64,000 nt of DNA from contig CAJNDS010000169.1 in NCBI GenBank assembly GCA_905221605.1, forward strand, positions 987,001 to 1,051,000, in the 5' to 3' direction. Source of the stretch: Symbiodinium natans. Taxonomy: Eukaryota > Sar > Dinophyceae > Suessiales > Symbiodiniaceae. A program made the position numbers and the translations under genes. Below, piece by piece: positions 29,549 to 39,375 of this stretch; the first letter of the stretch is position 1, and every line of letters starts with the position of its first letter. Under the pieces are notes generated by a model, which saw only the letters and a list, made by a program, of their open reading frames with translations, did no database searches and was not told the DNA's origin.

Positions 29549-30087
29549 TTATTTCTATTAAGAGAGTCTACTGACTTAAGTCCGATATCTAAACGTTTCT
29601 GGGCTTATGGAAGTGGGCACGCGTTTATTGGGAGGTTATGATGGGTTAGCTGAGATCGAAACAAAAGGTGCGGGCCGCCCCAGGTGCTTCCGTGGATTTT
29701 AGATATTAGGGGTACCTTATTGGGGTTGACTATAAGGGACTATTTTCGTAAACCCCCATACTTAGATAATCTGAGCCCCTTTGTGCGCCTAAACCGAAAT
29801 CTTGGTAGAGTTGCCCCCTTTCTCCCACGGCCCCAATCAGCATTCCAATGAGCTCGTCAAACTTCCGCACGTGCCCTAGCATCCCTGACTTTAAGGATCT
29901 GTGGGTACCTCAAATCTGATCATCACCGGCCAAAATAATGACTCCATATAACCTGCTACAAACCTCCGCAAAAGCATGAGGGCCGAGCCCAAGCCCCTCG
30001 TGACACCTGTAAACCGAAAATCCCTAAATCTCAACACCCCCTTATCCCGACAGCTTGAAAAAATCAAGCCCTGCATGCCAGAACGAC
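29549..30087. other. no clear gene
   Basis: A GGTACC-type hairpin is suspected at 29705-29770. Isolated repeat-like units elsewhere. No exon I would defend. Confidence 0.4.
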
Positions 30088-30088
30088 C

Positions 30089-30176
<88 letters not shown>

Positions 30177-30203
30177 ACCCTGAACCCTGAACCCTGAACC
30201 CCA
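30088..30203. repeat. CCCTCAA heptamer array
   Basis: About thirteen CCCTCAA units then three CCCTGAA: a homogeneous variant of the telomere heptamer. Confidence 0.95.
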
Positions 30204-30472
30204 ACCACCTTTAACCACCTTGTTGAGTGCAACCGAAGGGATCGACTCCATGCCTGAACTTTAAGCTCCTTGAGCCCTAGAGGGTTTAGGGTTTAGGGTT
30301 TAGGGCTTAGGGCTTAGGGTTTAGGAGTTTTGGGGCTAAGGGTTTTGGGTACTACACACACCCTAAACTCTTGTGTGCTTTTGGAGCTTCGGGTTCCTCA
30401 GCCCTTGAAAAGAGCCCTAAACCGTAAGCCCTTGAAGAATCCCGCCTCAGCCTGAGTACTAGTAAGCCTCAG

Positions 30473-30533
30473 GGCTCTGGAAGCGGCTGAAGACCAAAGT
30501 CGCGGGCTGGTTTCGGATCTGGCAGCCACCGAG
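30473..30533 (+). CDS. candidate exon, helical Ala/Glu-rich, GC donor
   Basis: CCTCAG acceptor, GAG|GCGTGG donor. Reads ALEAAEDQSRGLVSDLAATE in phase. CCCTAAA-like units upstream and TTTAGGG units from 30545. Confidence 0.5.
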
Positions 30534-30544
30534 GCGTGGGATTT

Positions 30545-30640
30545 CAGGGTTTAGGGCTTAGGGCTTAGGACTTTGGGGTTTAGGGTTTAGGGATTAGGGT
30601 TAGGGCTCTAGGGTTTTAGGACTTTAGACTTTAGAGTTTA
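30545..30640. repeat. TTTAGGG block, degenerate
   Basis: G-rich heptamers with many variants, partner of the preceding exon. Confidence 0.8.
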
Positions 30641-30779
30641 AGACTTCAGGATTATTGGGGCTTCTTCACGCTTTAAGACTTCGGGCTCCTGGTTCTGGAT
30701 TTAAGATTCAAGGCTTAGGCCTTGACACTGTGCGGCCTGCGCCTTAGCCGTCCTGCTTAGACCGACCCTATTCCCGCGT

Positions 30780-30930
30780 CCTAAACCCTACCCAAACCCG
30801 CTAAACCCCCTAAACCCCCTCAACCCTCAAAATTCACCCCCTAAACCCTTTAAACCCCCTAAAGCCTCTAAACCCTTAAACACCCTTTCACCCCCCTTAA
30901 ACCCCTTAAACCCCCCCCTTACACCCCCTA
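30780..30930. repeat. degenerate C-rich units
   Basis: CCCCTAAA, CCCTTAAA and CCCCCTAA variants of seven to nine bases. Confidence 0.75.
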
Positions 30931-31017
30931 AACACTCCTAAACACCCCTCTGCAATTCTATGGTTGCACGAGACGGTCTCCTTTTCAAGGCCGGTCCAGA
31001 GAGGTCGAATGCACCAG

Positions 31018-31100
31018 GGGTTTAGAGGGTTTAAGGGGTGCTTAGGGGCGTTTAGGGGGGTTTTAAGGGGTTTAAGGGGGGTTTAGAGTTTAAGGTAACC
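31018..31100. repeat. degenerate G-rich units
   Basis: GGTTTAGAGG, GGTTTAAGGGG and similar, mirror image of the 30780 block across a 90-base island that is open as LHETVSFSRPVQRGRMHQ. Confidence 0.7.
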
Positions 31101-31508
31101 CTAAAGACTCGACCATAAGGGGTTTAGGGTCTGGAGCTTCCGTCACAGCAAACCTAAAACCCAAGCTCACATGGTCCCTAAGAGGGGGCATCCCCGACAT
31201 GCTCCTTACTCGGTTCAGGGTTTAGGTCCTGGATTCTTTTGGGGGTGTCTCGGCGACCCCCCTCTTTTACTCTGAACCGCCGCATAGCAGGCCCCTCCCT
31301 CACATGTCAACATCCCCCTTCCCGAATGCGCGCAGCACAGACGATGCTACATTCGGGAGACCCAAAGAAGCCAAACCCTAAAGCCCATAAATCTCAACTC
31401 AAATCGCAGGATTCCCCAGCCAAACCCTAAACCTCCAAACCCCCAAACCCCTGAACCCTAAACTCCTACGGGCCCTCAGGCTCCCCCCTCTTGTGCCGTC
31501 CTCTGCAG

Positions 31509-31589
31509 GCGCCGGGCCCAAAGCTTCGCGAGGCGGTGGTAGCGATCGCTTCATAAAATGGAGCCTGCACCTTCAGCCAGGAGTTGGGA
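31509..31589 (+). CDS. candidate exon
   Basis: TCCTCTGCAG acceptor; reads AGPKASRGGGSDRFIKWSLH then LQPGVG; ends near GG|GAGGGTAGGG. Bracketed by CCCTAAA (31375-31465) and TTGAGGG/TTTAGGG (31595-31660). Confidence 0.45.
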
Positions 31590-31820
31590 GGGTAGGGTTG
31601 AGGGTCTAGGGTTTGGGGGTTGAGGGTTCAGGGCTGAGGGCTTTCAGGTTTAAGGCTGAGCATTTTCGGTTTTCAGGTTGAGCGCGGGCATCCCAATTCC
31701 GCTCGGACGTCCATTGCTCGGCAAGGCCATGAAATTCCCAGCTCCAGTTTTTTTGAACCCTAAAACCCAGAAACCCTAGACCCTAAAACCCCGGACCCTT
31801 AAACCCCCCCCCCCCCCCCC

Positions 31821-31950
31821 GAAGCACTGACCCAGCTGAAAGCGACTTTCATCTGGGAGGCGCGTCTTCCCGGCGATTAGGTACATGGTGCAGCGCATTG
31901 AGATTCCAACTCACCAAGCTGCTCGTCACTGTCTGGCCCGAAGGTTTTAA
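31821..31950 (+). CDS. overlapping exon candidates after a poly-C tract
   Basis: From 31821 one frame reads EALTQLKATFIWEARLPGD and TAG. From about 31850 another reads RVFPAIRYMVQRIEIPTHQA, ARHCLARRF, TAA and looks better. An acceptor at GGGAG (31859) could select the second. No family recognised. Confidence 0.4.
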
Positions 31951-31999
31951 GATCTCATCTCAACATGTGAACGAAGGTCCGAACTGCCAGTCATGCGTT

Positions 32000-32762
32000 T
32001 ATTGGCCTCCGCTAGCACACTAGCAGAGGTCGATGAGGTCGTCAACCTCCACAGACCGCGTGTTCGAACCTCGATTCCACCCCATGAAACACCAACCCAA
32101 AGCCCTAAAGCTCCCAAAGCCTTACCAAACGCCACAAAAGAGCGACACATCCCGAAGCAAAGCCACGAAACTCCAACGATCCGGCCCCTGACGCGCAAGA
32201 CCCGGGCCCTCAAACGGCCATGGCACCTTGTAGATGGTGGGCGCCATGGCGGAGTCGACCAAGTCCCTTCCTTGGGCTCGGGGGGTTCTAAGGCTCCGGA
32301 GTGGAAGATGTAGGTGTTGAAGGTTTGGGGCTTAGGGTTCAGGGTTTACGGTTTAGAAGCACCCTTATAGAGGGATCCTGATAAAGGGACCCCTCTTGGG
32401 CTTGTCTATAACGGGGGGGCTGTTTGACGTCACTTTGGTATGGACCCCTCTAAATGGGTTGCCTGGGGGGATTCACGATCGCTTTTTTGTGTGGACTTTG
32501 GGATTCCAGGGTTGAGAGCAGGTCACATTTCACCCTTTCCAGGCGTGTGCTGTCAACCCCCCGGTTCATCCTAAAGGCTATTCTATCTGCTGCCCTCTAG
32601 GAAACGTTCACTTCGTATTCGAAGCTTGCGCGGCTGCAGGGGCTTAGGGTTCAGGGTGAAGCCCTCTAGAGGTTTAGGGCCTGCAGGCTTTTGTCCAAGT
32701 TCCGAGAAGCTGAACCCCAGGTCCTAGGCTTTCAACCCCAAACCCGAAACCCTAAGCTCTAG
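32000..32762. other. possible coding and hairpin remnants, unresolved
   Basis: Open frames on both strands over 31947-32313. The plus frame starts MRLLASASTLAEVDEVVNLH. A GGTACC/GGACCC hairpin-like stretch lies at 32347-32465. No firm call. Confidence 0.3.
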
Positions 32763-32849
32763 ACCGACTCCGATGCAAGCTACAACAGCGACTGCAGTCT
32801 GAGAAGCTACCAGTGCCTGAATCTTGAAGGCCTTTGTGCTTGTTTATGA
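32763..32849 (+). CDS. candidate last exon, Ser/Cys-rich
   Basis: CTCTAG acceptor, then TDSDASYNSDCSLRSYQCLN, LEGLCACL, TGA. Bracketed by C-rich and G-rich repeat units. Confidence 0.4.
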   Translation, partial: TDSDASYNSDCSLRSYQCLNLEGLCACL

Positions 32850-33751
32850 TGTTTGGGAGAGTACTTGATGAACCTCAGGGTTTATGGGGGATTTAGGCTG
32901 AAGTGTCGTTTAGGTGTTGAGGGTTGAGGTTTCTCACGAGAGTAAGCGACTGAAGCAGCAGCTCCCTGTAGCTCCCGGTTCAAAGCACCTTGCACTCGGC
33001 CCCCCAAACGCTTGAACTCCCAACTTCCGGTCCTCCAAAGCCCTAAAGCCCTTGGCCCCGAAACCCAAAGCCCCAAACCCCTTATTCAAGTTACAGAGAC
33101 CTTCAAGCTCGATGTTTGGATCCAGGGGCCGCTACAAGCTCGAGCTTGGGGAGGCGGCCATGTGTCCAGGGGTTTGGGGCATATTGGGCAGTAGAAACTA
33201 TAAGGTTTTGTTCAAGGTTCGGGTTTTGGGGTGTAGGATACTTGGGAACGAAGGCAGGGGCTTCAGGTTTGCCTACAAGGGCTTCGGGGAGGCTTAAGGG
33301 AGGTCTTGAAGTCTTCAGGTAAAACTTGGGACGCTTTGGGTTTTGGGCGTTGAGGGGTTTACGGGTGTTGGGTTTTGGGATTTGCGGCGAGCTTCAGACC
33401 GAAACCGGGCGCAAGAGGTGTCGACCTGACACCCCCTCCCGATCTCGCCCAGGGTGTATCCAAAGCAGAGGCCAGCTGACTGGACCATCAACAAATATCA
33501 ACAATATAGGGTCAACTGATGGCATGTCAGCGCCAATGTCTGAGGAGTTTATGTACAGCGGCTGTGCCCATGCCTGATAGGCCCAAGCTTGATAAAGCCT
33601 ACAAATATACTTAGTAGAGATGTTCTCAAAGGAAAGAGGCGAGCAGGAGCCTGCAAAGCCCTCACAGTCCCTGTAGGGTTTAGAGTCTAGAGTTTGCTTG
33701 AGAGTTTCATGCGTGGTTATATGGCTGAAGACATATATGGGGCAGCCATAG

Positions 33752-33993
33752 CTTGAAGCGGTGATAACCACCTTAGACTTACCCTCCGCCCATGAAACAG
33801 GTGAGTAAGGCCTCAGTCAACATCTAAACCAACCCTAAACCCTAAACCCTAAACCCTAAACCCTAAACCCTAAACCCTAAACCCTAAACCCTAAACCCTA
33901 AACCCTAAACCCTAAACCCTAAACCTAAACCTCCAGGAGGTGCAGGTGCGCTTGAGGGACCTCCTGCTGCGATGTCCGCGAGGGACCTGGGCG
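33752..33993 (+). CDS. two exons around a CCCTAAA-filled intron
   Basis: The upstream exon ends GAAACAG|GTGAGTAAGG, a textbook donor; its frame includes LEAVITTLDLPSAHET. The intron 33801-33936 is 136 bases with about fifteen CCCTAAA units and ends CTCCAG. The downstream exon 33937-33993 reads EVQVRLRDLLLRCPRGTWA in one frame, and GAGALEGPPAAMSARDLG in the frame that fits the upstream phase; it ends at GCG|GTTTAGGG. Exon frames are uncertain; the intron is the firm part. Confidence 0.5.
33801..33936 (+). other. 136-base intron with a CCCTAAA array
   Basis: Perfect GTGAGTAAG donor and pyrimidine-AG acceptor with about 100 bases of CCCTAAA between. Shows that C-rich orientation also occurs in an intron. 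Confidence 0.55.
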
Positions 33994-34363
33994 GTTTAGG
34001 GGTCTGGGGATTCAGCTGCAGCCAGGGGAGCCCTTACCGCTTACCCTGCCAGCTACCCAAAAGTTCAAAAGAAGGTCAGAAATATCCCTTAGCAGGGTTC
34101 TTAGGGTCTTAGGGTTTAGGGTTTAGGGGTCAGGGATGTTGTCTCCTCGAGCTTTGGATGGACGCATCCCTTCGTCTCTGTCGCTTAGTTTGCGTCGTCT
34201 GCCCTCAATCCGTTACCTGCACGGCACGCTGTCTTGATTGCAGTTGCCTTGCGAGTGATGATATGATCTCACATGTTGACTTTAGCAACCCCATACGATC
34301 CCATGTTGCGACAAAAGGAAAATCTGAAAAGTCAAGTGGCCGCTGTAGCCCTACTTACCCTCA

Positions 34364-34443
34364 ACCCTAAACCCTAAACCCCAAACCCCAAACCCTAAAC
34401 CCTAAACCCTAAACCCTAAACCCTAAACCCTAAACCCTAAACC
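34364..34443. repeat. CCCTAAA/CCCCAAA array
   Basis: About eleven units, C-rich on plus. Confidence 0.94.
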
Positions 34444-34464
34444 TTGGCCAAGGTTTGAACTGCC

Positions 34465-34635
34465 ATGAGAGAACTGCCAGCTGAGGTGTGCAGCCTTAGA
34501 TGGAATTCGGTGGAGCGTCGTTTGCAAGGCCAGCTGTCGGACTTTTCATGCTCACATGAATTGGACTTTCATGGGGTACCCTTTTGGTTGTCCTTGTTGG
34601 AGGAAACCCTTAGATATTTGGGTCTTGGTAATTAG
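34465..34635 (+). CDS. small open frame, 56 codons
   Basis: ATG to TAG: MRELPAEVCSLRWNSVERRL, QGQLSDFSCSHELDFHGVPF, WLSLLEETLRYLGLGN. Good amphipathic composition. The stop coincides with a TTTAGGG block. Part of 34560-34620 resembles the GGTACC hairpin family, so the C-terminal half may be element-derived. Confidence 0.4.
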   Translation: MRELPAEVCSLRWNSVERRLQGQLSDFSCSHELDFHGVPFWLSLLEETLRYLGLGN

Positions 34636-34731
34636 GGTTTAGGGTTTAGCCGCTGTGCTGAAGGTATAGGCACTGAGCTCAGGTCGGGCTCACAAAATCC
34701 ACAGCAGTTTCCCCTAACAATCGAGCTCACC

Positions 34732-34917
34732 ATGGGAGTTCAATTCAGTCGAGTTCTGACCCCACCTGCCGGTCCCCCCCTGAAGGTACAGTCGCCTGGT
34801 TCCAAACGTAGTACTAGAGCCGAAGTTAGTGTAAGCATCCTACGGTCCCCTGAATATGTATCATATAAACTACTCAAGTATCCCAAAGATGTTGTGGGAA
34901 TGGGAGGTGTATGCTGA
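34732..34917 (+). CDS. small open frame, 61 codons
   Basis: ATG in good context (CACCATGGG). Reads MGVQFSRVLTPPAGPPLKVQ, SPGSKRSTRAEVSVSILRSP, EYVSYKLLKYPKDVVGMGGV, C, TGA. No repeat units. A further open island EGAEPYLGMGSSTSPHPEP begins at 34929. An overlapping minus frame also exists. No family recognised. Confidence 0.45.
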   Translation: MGVQFSRVLTPPAGPPLKVQSPGSKRSTRAEVSVSILRSPEYVSYKLLKYPKDVVGMGGVC

Positions 34918-35166
34918 TCGCTACCAAGGAGGGTGCGGAGCCCTACTTGGGAATGGGATCCTCGACGAGCCCCCATCCTGAACCTAACTCCAAACCCTAA
35001 ACGCGACCAACCACAAGGCCTTCTCAAGCATGGCGGGTTTTTCCGGTGCGGTAGAACGTAGGGTCCCATCATGTCATCGTATGTGGGGCATCTTTGAGTA
35101 CTGAGGCTTCTCGGGCTGTGGTGGGGCATACGGTTCACGGTTCCAGGTTTTCGGTGAAGAATTGTT

Positions 35167-35303
35167 GGTTTACGGTTCCCTAAACCTTAAACCCTAAACC
35201 CTGAAGCCGAAACCCGATAAACCCTAAACCCTAAACCCTAAACCCTAAACCCTAAACCCTAAACCCTAAACCCTAAACCCTAAACCCTAAACCCTAAACC
35301 CTA
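35167..35303. repeat. CCCTAAA array
   Basis: About eighteen units, mostly perfect, C-rich on plus. Confidence 0.95.
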
Positions 35304-35363
35304 GGCAGGTTCTGTGTTGAGGTTCTTGGCTGTTGCTGTGCCTCTTATGATGTTTTGCTTTAG

Positions 35364-35409
35364 GTGGGGGTGGACAGCGGGCCAGGGACCTCTTCATCTC
35401 CAGGGGCCC
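35364..35409 (+). CDS. candidate micro-exon
   Basis: Excellent acceptor TGTTTTGCTTTAG; reads VGVDSGPGTSSSPG; end near CCAG|GGGCC. A CCCTAAA block follows. Confidence 0.35.
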
Positions 35410-35529
35410 CAAACCCTAAACCCTAAACCCTAAACCCCTCTATTCCAAGTTTTTGGGGCTGAGGCCCAGCACCCTTTGGGTATCTACACTGTCGAATCCC
35501 GACAAGCCCTACAACTTCCTAACAATCCT

Positions 35530-35647
35530 TTAACTTACTGGCTCAAAAACCCAGCTTTTCAACTTTTCAACCTTTGGGCTTCCTATAAGGTAGCTTATTC
35601 TGAAAGTTTCAACTTTCATTTCCTTGGGTTTTGTGCCAGTAAGTTAA
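35530..35647. mobile_element. hairpin element, family H
   Basis: Left TTAACTTACTGGCTCAAAAA and right end with complement TTAACTTACTGGCACAAAA: 118 bases, about 20-base terminal inverted repeats with an A/T mismatch. Inner AACTTTTCAACCTT and GAAAGTTTCAACTT also pair. Single copy seen. The open frame across it is therefore not trusted. Confidence 0.6.
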
Positions 35648-35725
35648 AGAAATCAAGCCCAAAGCTTTTGAAAGCCCTAAGAGCTCTAAAACACCCCATC
35701 GACTTTTTCGCTGGCCGTTTCTCAG

Positions 35726-36135
35726 GAAGGCAAAGTCATCTTTGAACTGGAACCATTTGGAATTCTCTCGTTACACTTGGGAGAAAGTTGCCACGGCTCG
35801 ACTTTCGATTCAAGCACGACCATGATGTTGCCGAGGCAAAGGCGGGGTCTCGGGTGGGTGGGTTGGTAACCACACTCGTGTTGTTTTGCGCCAGCAACAT
35901 CCTGGAACTGGGCTTCAACAACGCTGTTGACCTGCGCGGGTATCATCGTTTTTCTTCTGTAAAAAAATCTGCAGCAAATGTGAGGAGGATGAGGACGTCT
36001 TGGAGGTGGAAACCCAAAACGAGGAACTATAAAACCACAAACCTCTGTATGCACTACAAACTACAAACTATATATTCCTATAAATTCTTGACCTCTGAAT
36101 CCGTACACCCTAAACTCCAAACCCCTAAACCGTAA
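35726..36135 (+). CDS. gene 3' part with a 41-base intron
   Basis: Exon 35726-35853 follows CCGTTTCTCAG and reads EGKVIFELEPFGILSLHLGE, SCHGSTFDSSTTMMLPRQRR, GLG. The intron 35854-35894 is GTGGGT...GCGCCAG. The next exon reads NILELGFNNAVDLRGYHRFS then SVKKSAANVRRMRTSWRWK, with an open frame to 36135, although its last third becomes repeat-like and probably lies outside the gene. The phase fits (two bases plus one). Strong composition, no named family. Confidence 0.55.
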
Positions 36136-36249
36136 TAAGCCCCAAGCGCTACCCCCCTTCCAACACCCCATAGTCCCTGTAATCCCTACGTACAAGCCCC
36201 TATACTGTAAGCCCCCTTCAGTGTTGGTTCGGGGCCGAATGTATGGTGT

Positions 36250-37030
36250 AGGCTTCTGGGGTTTAGGGTTGAGGGTTCTGGAGTTTAGGGTCTAGGGCCC
36301 AGGCAAGTTATGGTTTGTAAGGCTTTTGGGGTTAGGGTTTTGGGATTAGGAGGGGTTATGGGCTTCTGGGTTTCGGGGTTTAAGGGTTTTTGGGGTTTAG
36401 GCTTTTTGGGGCTTCGGTGTTTTTGCGTTTTTGGGGCTTCTTGGGAGGAATTATCAAGAACCTCAAAGAAACCCTGCGACCCCTCCATGTGCCGAATTAC
36501 GCCCACAAAGCCTAGAAGAATTTTGAACCCTAAGCACAAAACCCTAGGCCCTAAACCCTAAAGCCTGAACCCGATGATGTTCTTCCCAGGCCTCTGATTG
36601 GGGCTTCGGCCCTCGATGCCCTGGGCCCCAGTGCGCAGTTGTTCAGGGTTCAGGAAAAAGGGTTGGGGTTTCGGGAGGGTTCAGTATTTAGGGTTGAGGG
36701 AGTCATGTTTTAGGGACTAGGAGTTTTGAGGGTTGAGCGCTTTAGAATTTAAGGGCTTGGGCTGGCGGTTCGGAAGCTTCAGTGCTGGATGGCTCAGGGA
36801 TATTTAGGTCTCATAGGGTAGGAGTTGTGGGCTGCAAGTCTAGTCTCATGCGGGTCGTTGCCAGAGCCCGCCAGAAACTATGAATGACAATATCCATCGG
36901 GAAGTCCAGCAAAACTTCTGGGATATTCTGGGTTCTACGGTTTAAGGTGTCGAGCTTGCGATGAACCCTGCTAAACCCTGCAAATCCTTTTAATCACTGA
37001 ACCGAAGCCTTCCCATGCTATGATAGTTTA
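36250..37030. other. degenerate G-rich units, no firm gene
   Basis: TTTAGGG-like units at 36255-36420 and 36640-36740. A GC-rich island near 36586-36640 after TTCTTCCCAG reads ASDWGFGPRCPGPQC and may be an exon. Confidence 0.35.
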
Positions 37031-37035
37031 AACCT

Positions 37036-37205
37036 GAAACCCTGAACCCTAACCCTAAACCCTAAACCCTAAACCCTAAACCGCCTAAACCCTAAACCCT
37101 AAACCCTAAACCCTAAACCCTAAACCCTAAACCCTAAACCCTAAACCCTAAACCCTAAACCCTAAACCCTAAACCCTAACCCTAAACCCTAAACCCTAAA
37201 CATCC
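37036..37205. repeat. CCCTAAA array, about 22 units
   Basis: Longest CCCTAAA array of the window, nearly perfect, C-rich on plus, ending about ten bases before an exon acceptor. Confidence 0.96.
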
Positions 37206-37215
37206 TAAACCCCAG

Positions 37216-37310
37216 GCTGCGAAGCTGTGCCTGGCAGACGTGGCCTTCTTCGACGAAGCAGCTCCAGGAATGCTGGGGCTGCACCTGGCTCAAAATAGCC
37301 AAGCGTGGGA
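37216..37310 (+). CDS. candidate exon, strongly protein-like
   Basis: ACCCCAG acceptor; reads AAKLCLADVAFFDEAAPGML then GLHLAQNSQAW; ends GGGA|GTTTAGGG. Hydrophobic and acidic mixture typical of a folded domain. It probably belongs to the coding run continuing to 38217. Not identified. Confidence 0.55.
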
Positions 37311-37354
37311 GTTTAGGGTTTAGGCTTTACCAAGAAAAGGTTCATGAGTTCAGA

Positions 37355-37609
37355 TCAACCTGAGGCTTCGCCTATAGGTGTGGTCCTGAAGGTTATACAA
37401 AGCTTCGAGGGTTGTGGAATTGTTTCTGTCCAAAGGTGTGCGAATCGTGTCGAATGGGCAGAGCCATGGCCGGACCGGCCATAAGAAGCTTGCACAATGC
37501 TAGTCAAGTCAGGGAGATGCCAGTCGGCGGTTTCGGTGACAGCTGCGGTTGTTCCCCCTTCCTCACGACCCCCACCCCCCCCCCCGCCCCCTGCCTCAAG
37601 TAGATGCAA
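37355..37609. CDS. coding-like island, strand unresolved
   Basis: Plus reads CPKVCESCRMGRAMAGPAIR; minus reads AAVTETADWHLPDLTSIVQA then SYGRSGHGSAHSTRFAHLWT. Both are plausible. The neighbours on both sides favour plus. Confidence 0.3.
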
Positions 37610-37854
37610 TAGCTCGAGGAGACGCTCGGTTGCGGCTGCGGGATGAGGCCGCGCTGCTTGAGCCTCAGAGATTAAGCTTTGACATTCGCGTTGCTATTGC
37701 TGGTGTCGTTGTAAACGGCATTGGTGTTGTTGTTAATGTAGGTGGTCGGGTTGAGGGTTTAGGGTTTAGGGTTTGCGGGCTCCTCACATTAATATTCAGC
37801 AGGTGGAGGCCTGGCGAGACAGTGTACCTTGAAGTCGCTCACTGGATTGGGTGA
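37599..37854 (+). CDS. candidate exons, hydrophobic Val-rich segment
   Basis: The frame reads VDAIARGDARLRLRDEAALL, EPQRLSFDIRVAIAGVVVNG, IGVVVNVGGR, then a TTTAGGG triplet stretch (likely a small intron), then WRPGETVYLEVAHWIG. The Val/Ile/Gly part could be a membrane segment or beta strand. The splice across 37747-37800 was not fixed. No family recognised. Confidence 0.5.
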
Positions 37855-37908
37855 TGTCAGACGTATGTTTAGTGCTTTAAAGTTCCGTCTGTCCGACCAG
37901 ACCTCACT

Positions 37909-38217
37909 TTGCCCAGCAAACCTATAGCTATGAAGTCGATGCACACGCAACCCAGCCCTAGAGGCTGCTTAGGGACAGGCGTATATGTGCCACAGCAGGC
38001 CGAAAGCCGCACAGCCTACACTTGCAAGGCACCCAGGGACCCAGTCCTGAAGACCTACTCCCAAACCAGCATCCAGAACCCTTGGGGCCAACAGCCAAAG
38101 ACTCCTTCACACACTTGTTTTGAAAGCTTGAGTTTGAGATGTTGCTTTTTGTCAATTTCAGACCCTCACCTTCCTCAATGGTACATGAATGCATATGACT
38201 ACTACCGAGGAGCATAA
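37909..38217 (+). CDS. candidate exons ending a gene
   Basis: Open frame from ATG to TAA: VYVPQQAESRTAYTCKAPRD, PVLKTYSQTSIQNPWGQQPK, and at the end DPHLPQWYMNAYDYYRGA. The last piece follows a classic acceptor (TTTTTGTCAATTTCAG at 38145-38160) and is likely a separate exon. No repeat units. Probably the end of the same gene as 37216-37854. Not identified. Confidence 0.5.
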   Translation: MPSKPIAMKSMHTQPSPRGCLGTGVYVPQQAESRTAYTCKAPRDPVLKTYSQTSIQNPWGQQPKTPSHTCFESLSLRCCFLSISDPHLPQWYMNAYDYYRGA

Positions 38218-39176
38218 GAGCTTTGTGTATGCGAGTTGTCGGGGTCATGTATATAAGGGAAACCCTAAACCCGAAAACCTCAACCCTGAATATACCGATT
38301 ACAGGAGATACGGTCTAGAGGGATGAAGGCTCCTCCTCTCCCCGTTTTAAGCCCCCAAGGTCGGCGGGCAAGGACGGTCAGTTGGGCTGTTGGCCCTGTC
38401 CACAGCATTGAGGGTTGAGGGTCTATGGGGTTTCGGGTTTACACATCGATGGTCTCTAGATCTGAGGACTTCCAGCACACTGGAGTTCTGGAACTCGGGG
38501 TTTAGGGTTTAGGGTTTAGGGTTTAGGGTTTAGGGTTCCAGGATGCAGGGTGTTGGGGTGTAGGGTTTAGGGTTTCAGGGATGTGGCTTTTAAGTGTATG
38601 AAGCATTCAAAGAAGCATTGAAGGACCTAAACCCCGGGCCCCGGGGCCTGCTGCCTCGAAACCTGAAAGGTGTTGGGGTTTAGGCTTCAGGCATTCGGGA
38701 TTTCTTGTTTTCGGGCAGTGGGTTTCAAACCTTTCAGAGTCCAGAGTGTCAGAGCCTCCGATGTGTCCAAATGTGCACCTATGCGGCATGTTGATGTATG
38801 ACCTTGTCCCTGAATATTGGACTCCTACTGCTTCATGGTTTAGGTATTTTGGGCTATAGGACTTTGGTGTTCGGGGTGTTAGGCAAGGAGTCTTCAACAT
38901 CTAGGTCAGGTTATGCCAACATTCCCCATGGTCTATACTATACCCTACACTCGAACTCGCAAGGTAGAGCACAGAACTCCCAAGTACAAGGACCCAACAA
39001 GGATTCCCAGGCTTGAACGCTTTCCACCATTACTCACATCAAAACCCCTAGGCCCGAAGCCAGAATTCCTATACGCCCCGAAGCTTAAAACACTGAACCC
39101 TGAACCGTAAACCCTAAGTTCTAAACCCTAAATCCTAGACCCAAAACCCCCAAACCCTAAACCCCAAACCCTAGAG
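38218..39176. other. repeat blocks, no firm gene
   Basis: TTTAGGG units at 38497-38575, CCCTAAA variants at 39090-39170, and several short frames without preference. Confidence 0.45.
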
Positions 39177-39264
39177 GTTCGCAGCCCCAAGCGTCCAAGC
39201 TGCTGGTTCTGCTGAGGCCTCTCTTGCTGCAGAGGCTTGGGGAGATCGCAGAGGCCTCAGCTGA
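39177..39264 (+). CDS. candidate exon, Ala/Ser-rich
   Basis: CTAGAG acceptor; reads FAAPSVQAAGSAEASLAAEA then WGDRRGLS and TGA, or stops earlier at a GC donor. CCCTAAA block before, TTTAGGG block (39290-39375) after. Confidence 0.45.
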
Positions 39265-39289
39265 AGGAGGGTCGGGGGGGGCTTTGGAG

Positions 39290-39375
39290 TGTAGGGTTTA
39301 GGGTTTAGGGTTTGGGGTTTAGGGTTTAGGGTTTAGGGCTTAGGGCTTAGGGTTTAGAGTTCAGGGTTTCGGGTA
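39290..39375. repeat. TTTAGGG array
   Basis: About twelve units with TTTGGGG and TTTAGGGC variants. Confidence 0.9.

Noticed and set aside
32040-32095. tRNA suggested by GTTCGAACC
   Set aside because: The TTCGAAC loop is present but no matching T-stem, anticodon arm or acceptor stem could be drawn on either strand.
35476-35745. 89-codon plus-strand protein
   Set aside because: Its centre is the inverted-repeat element at 35530-35647, so the frame is likely accidental.
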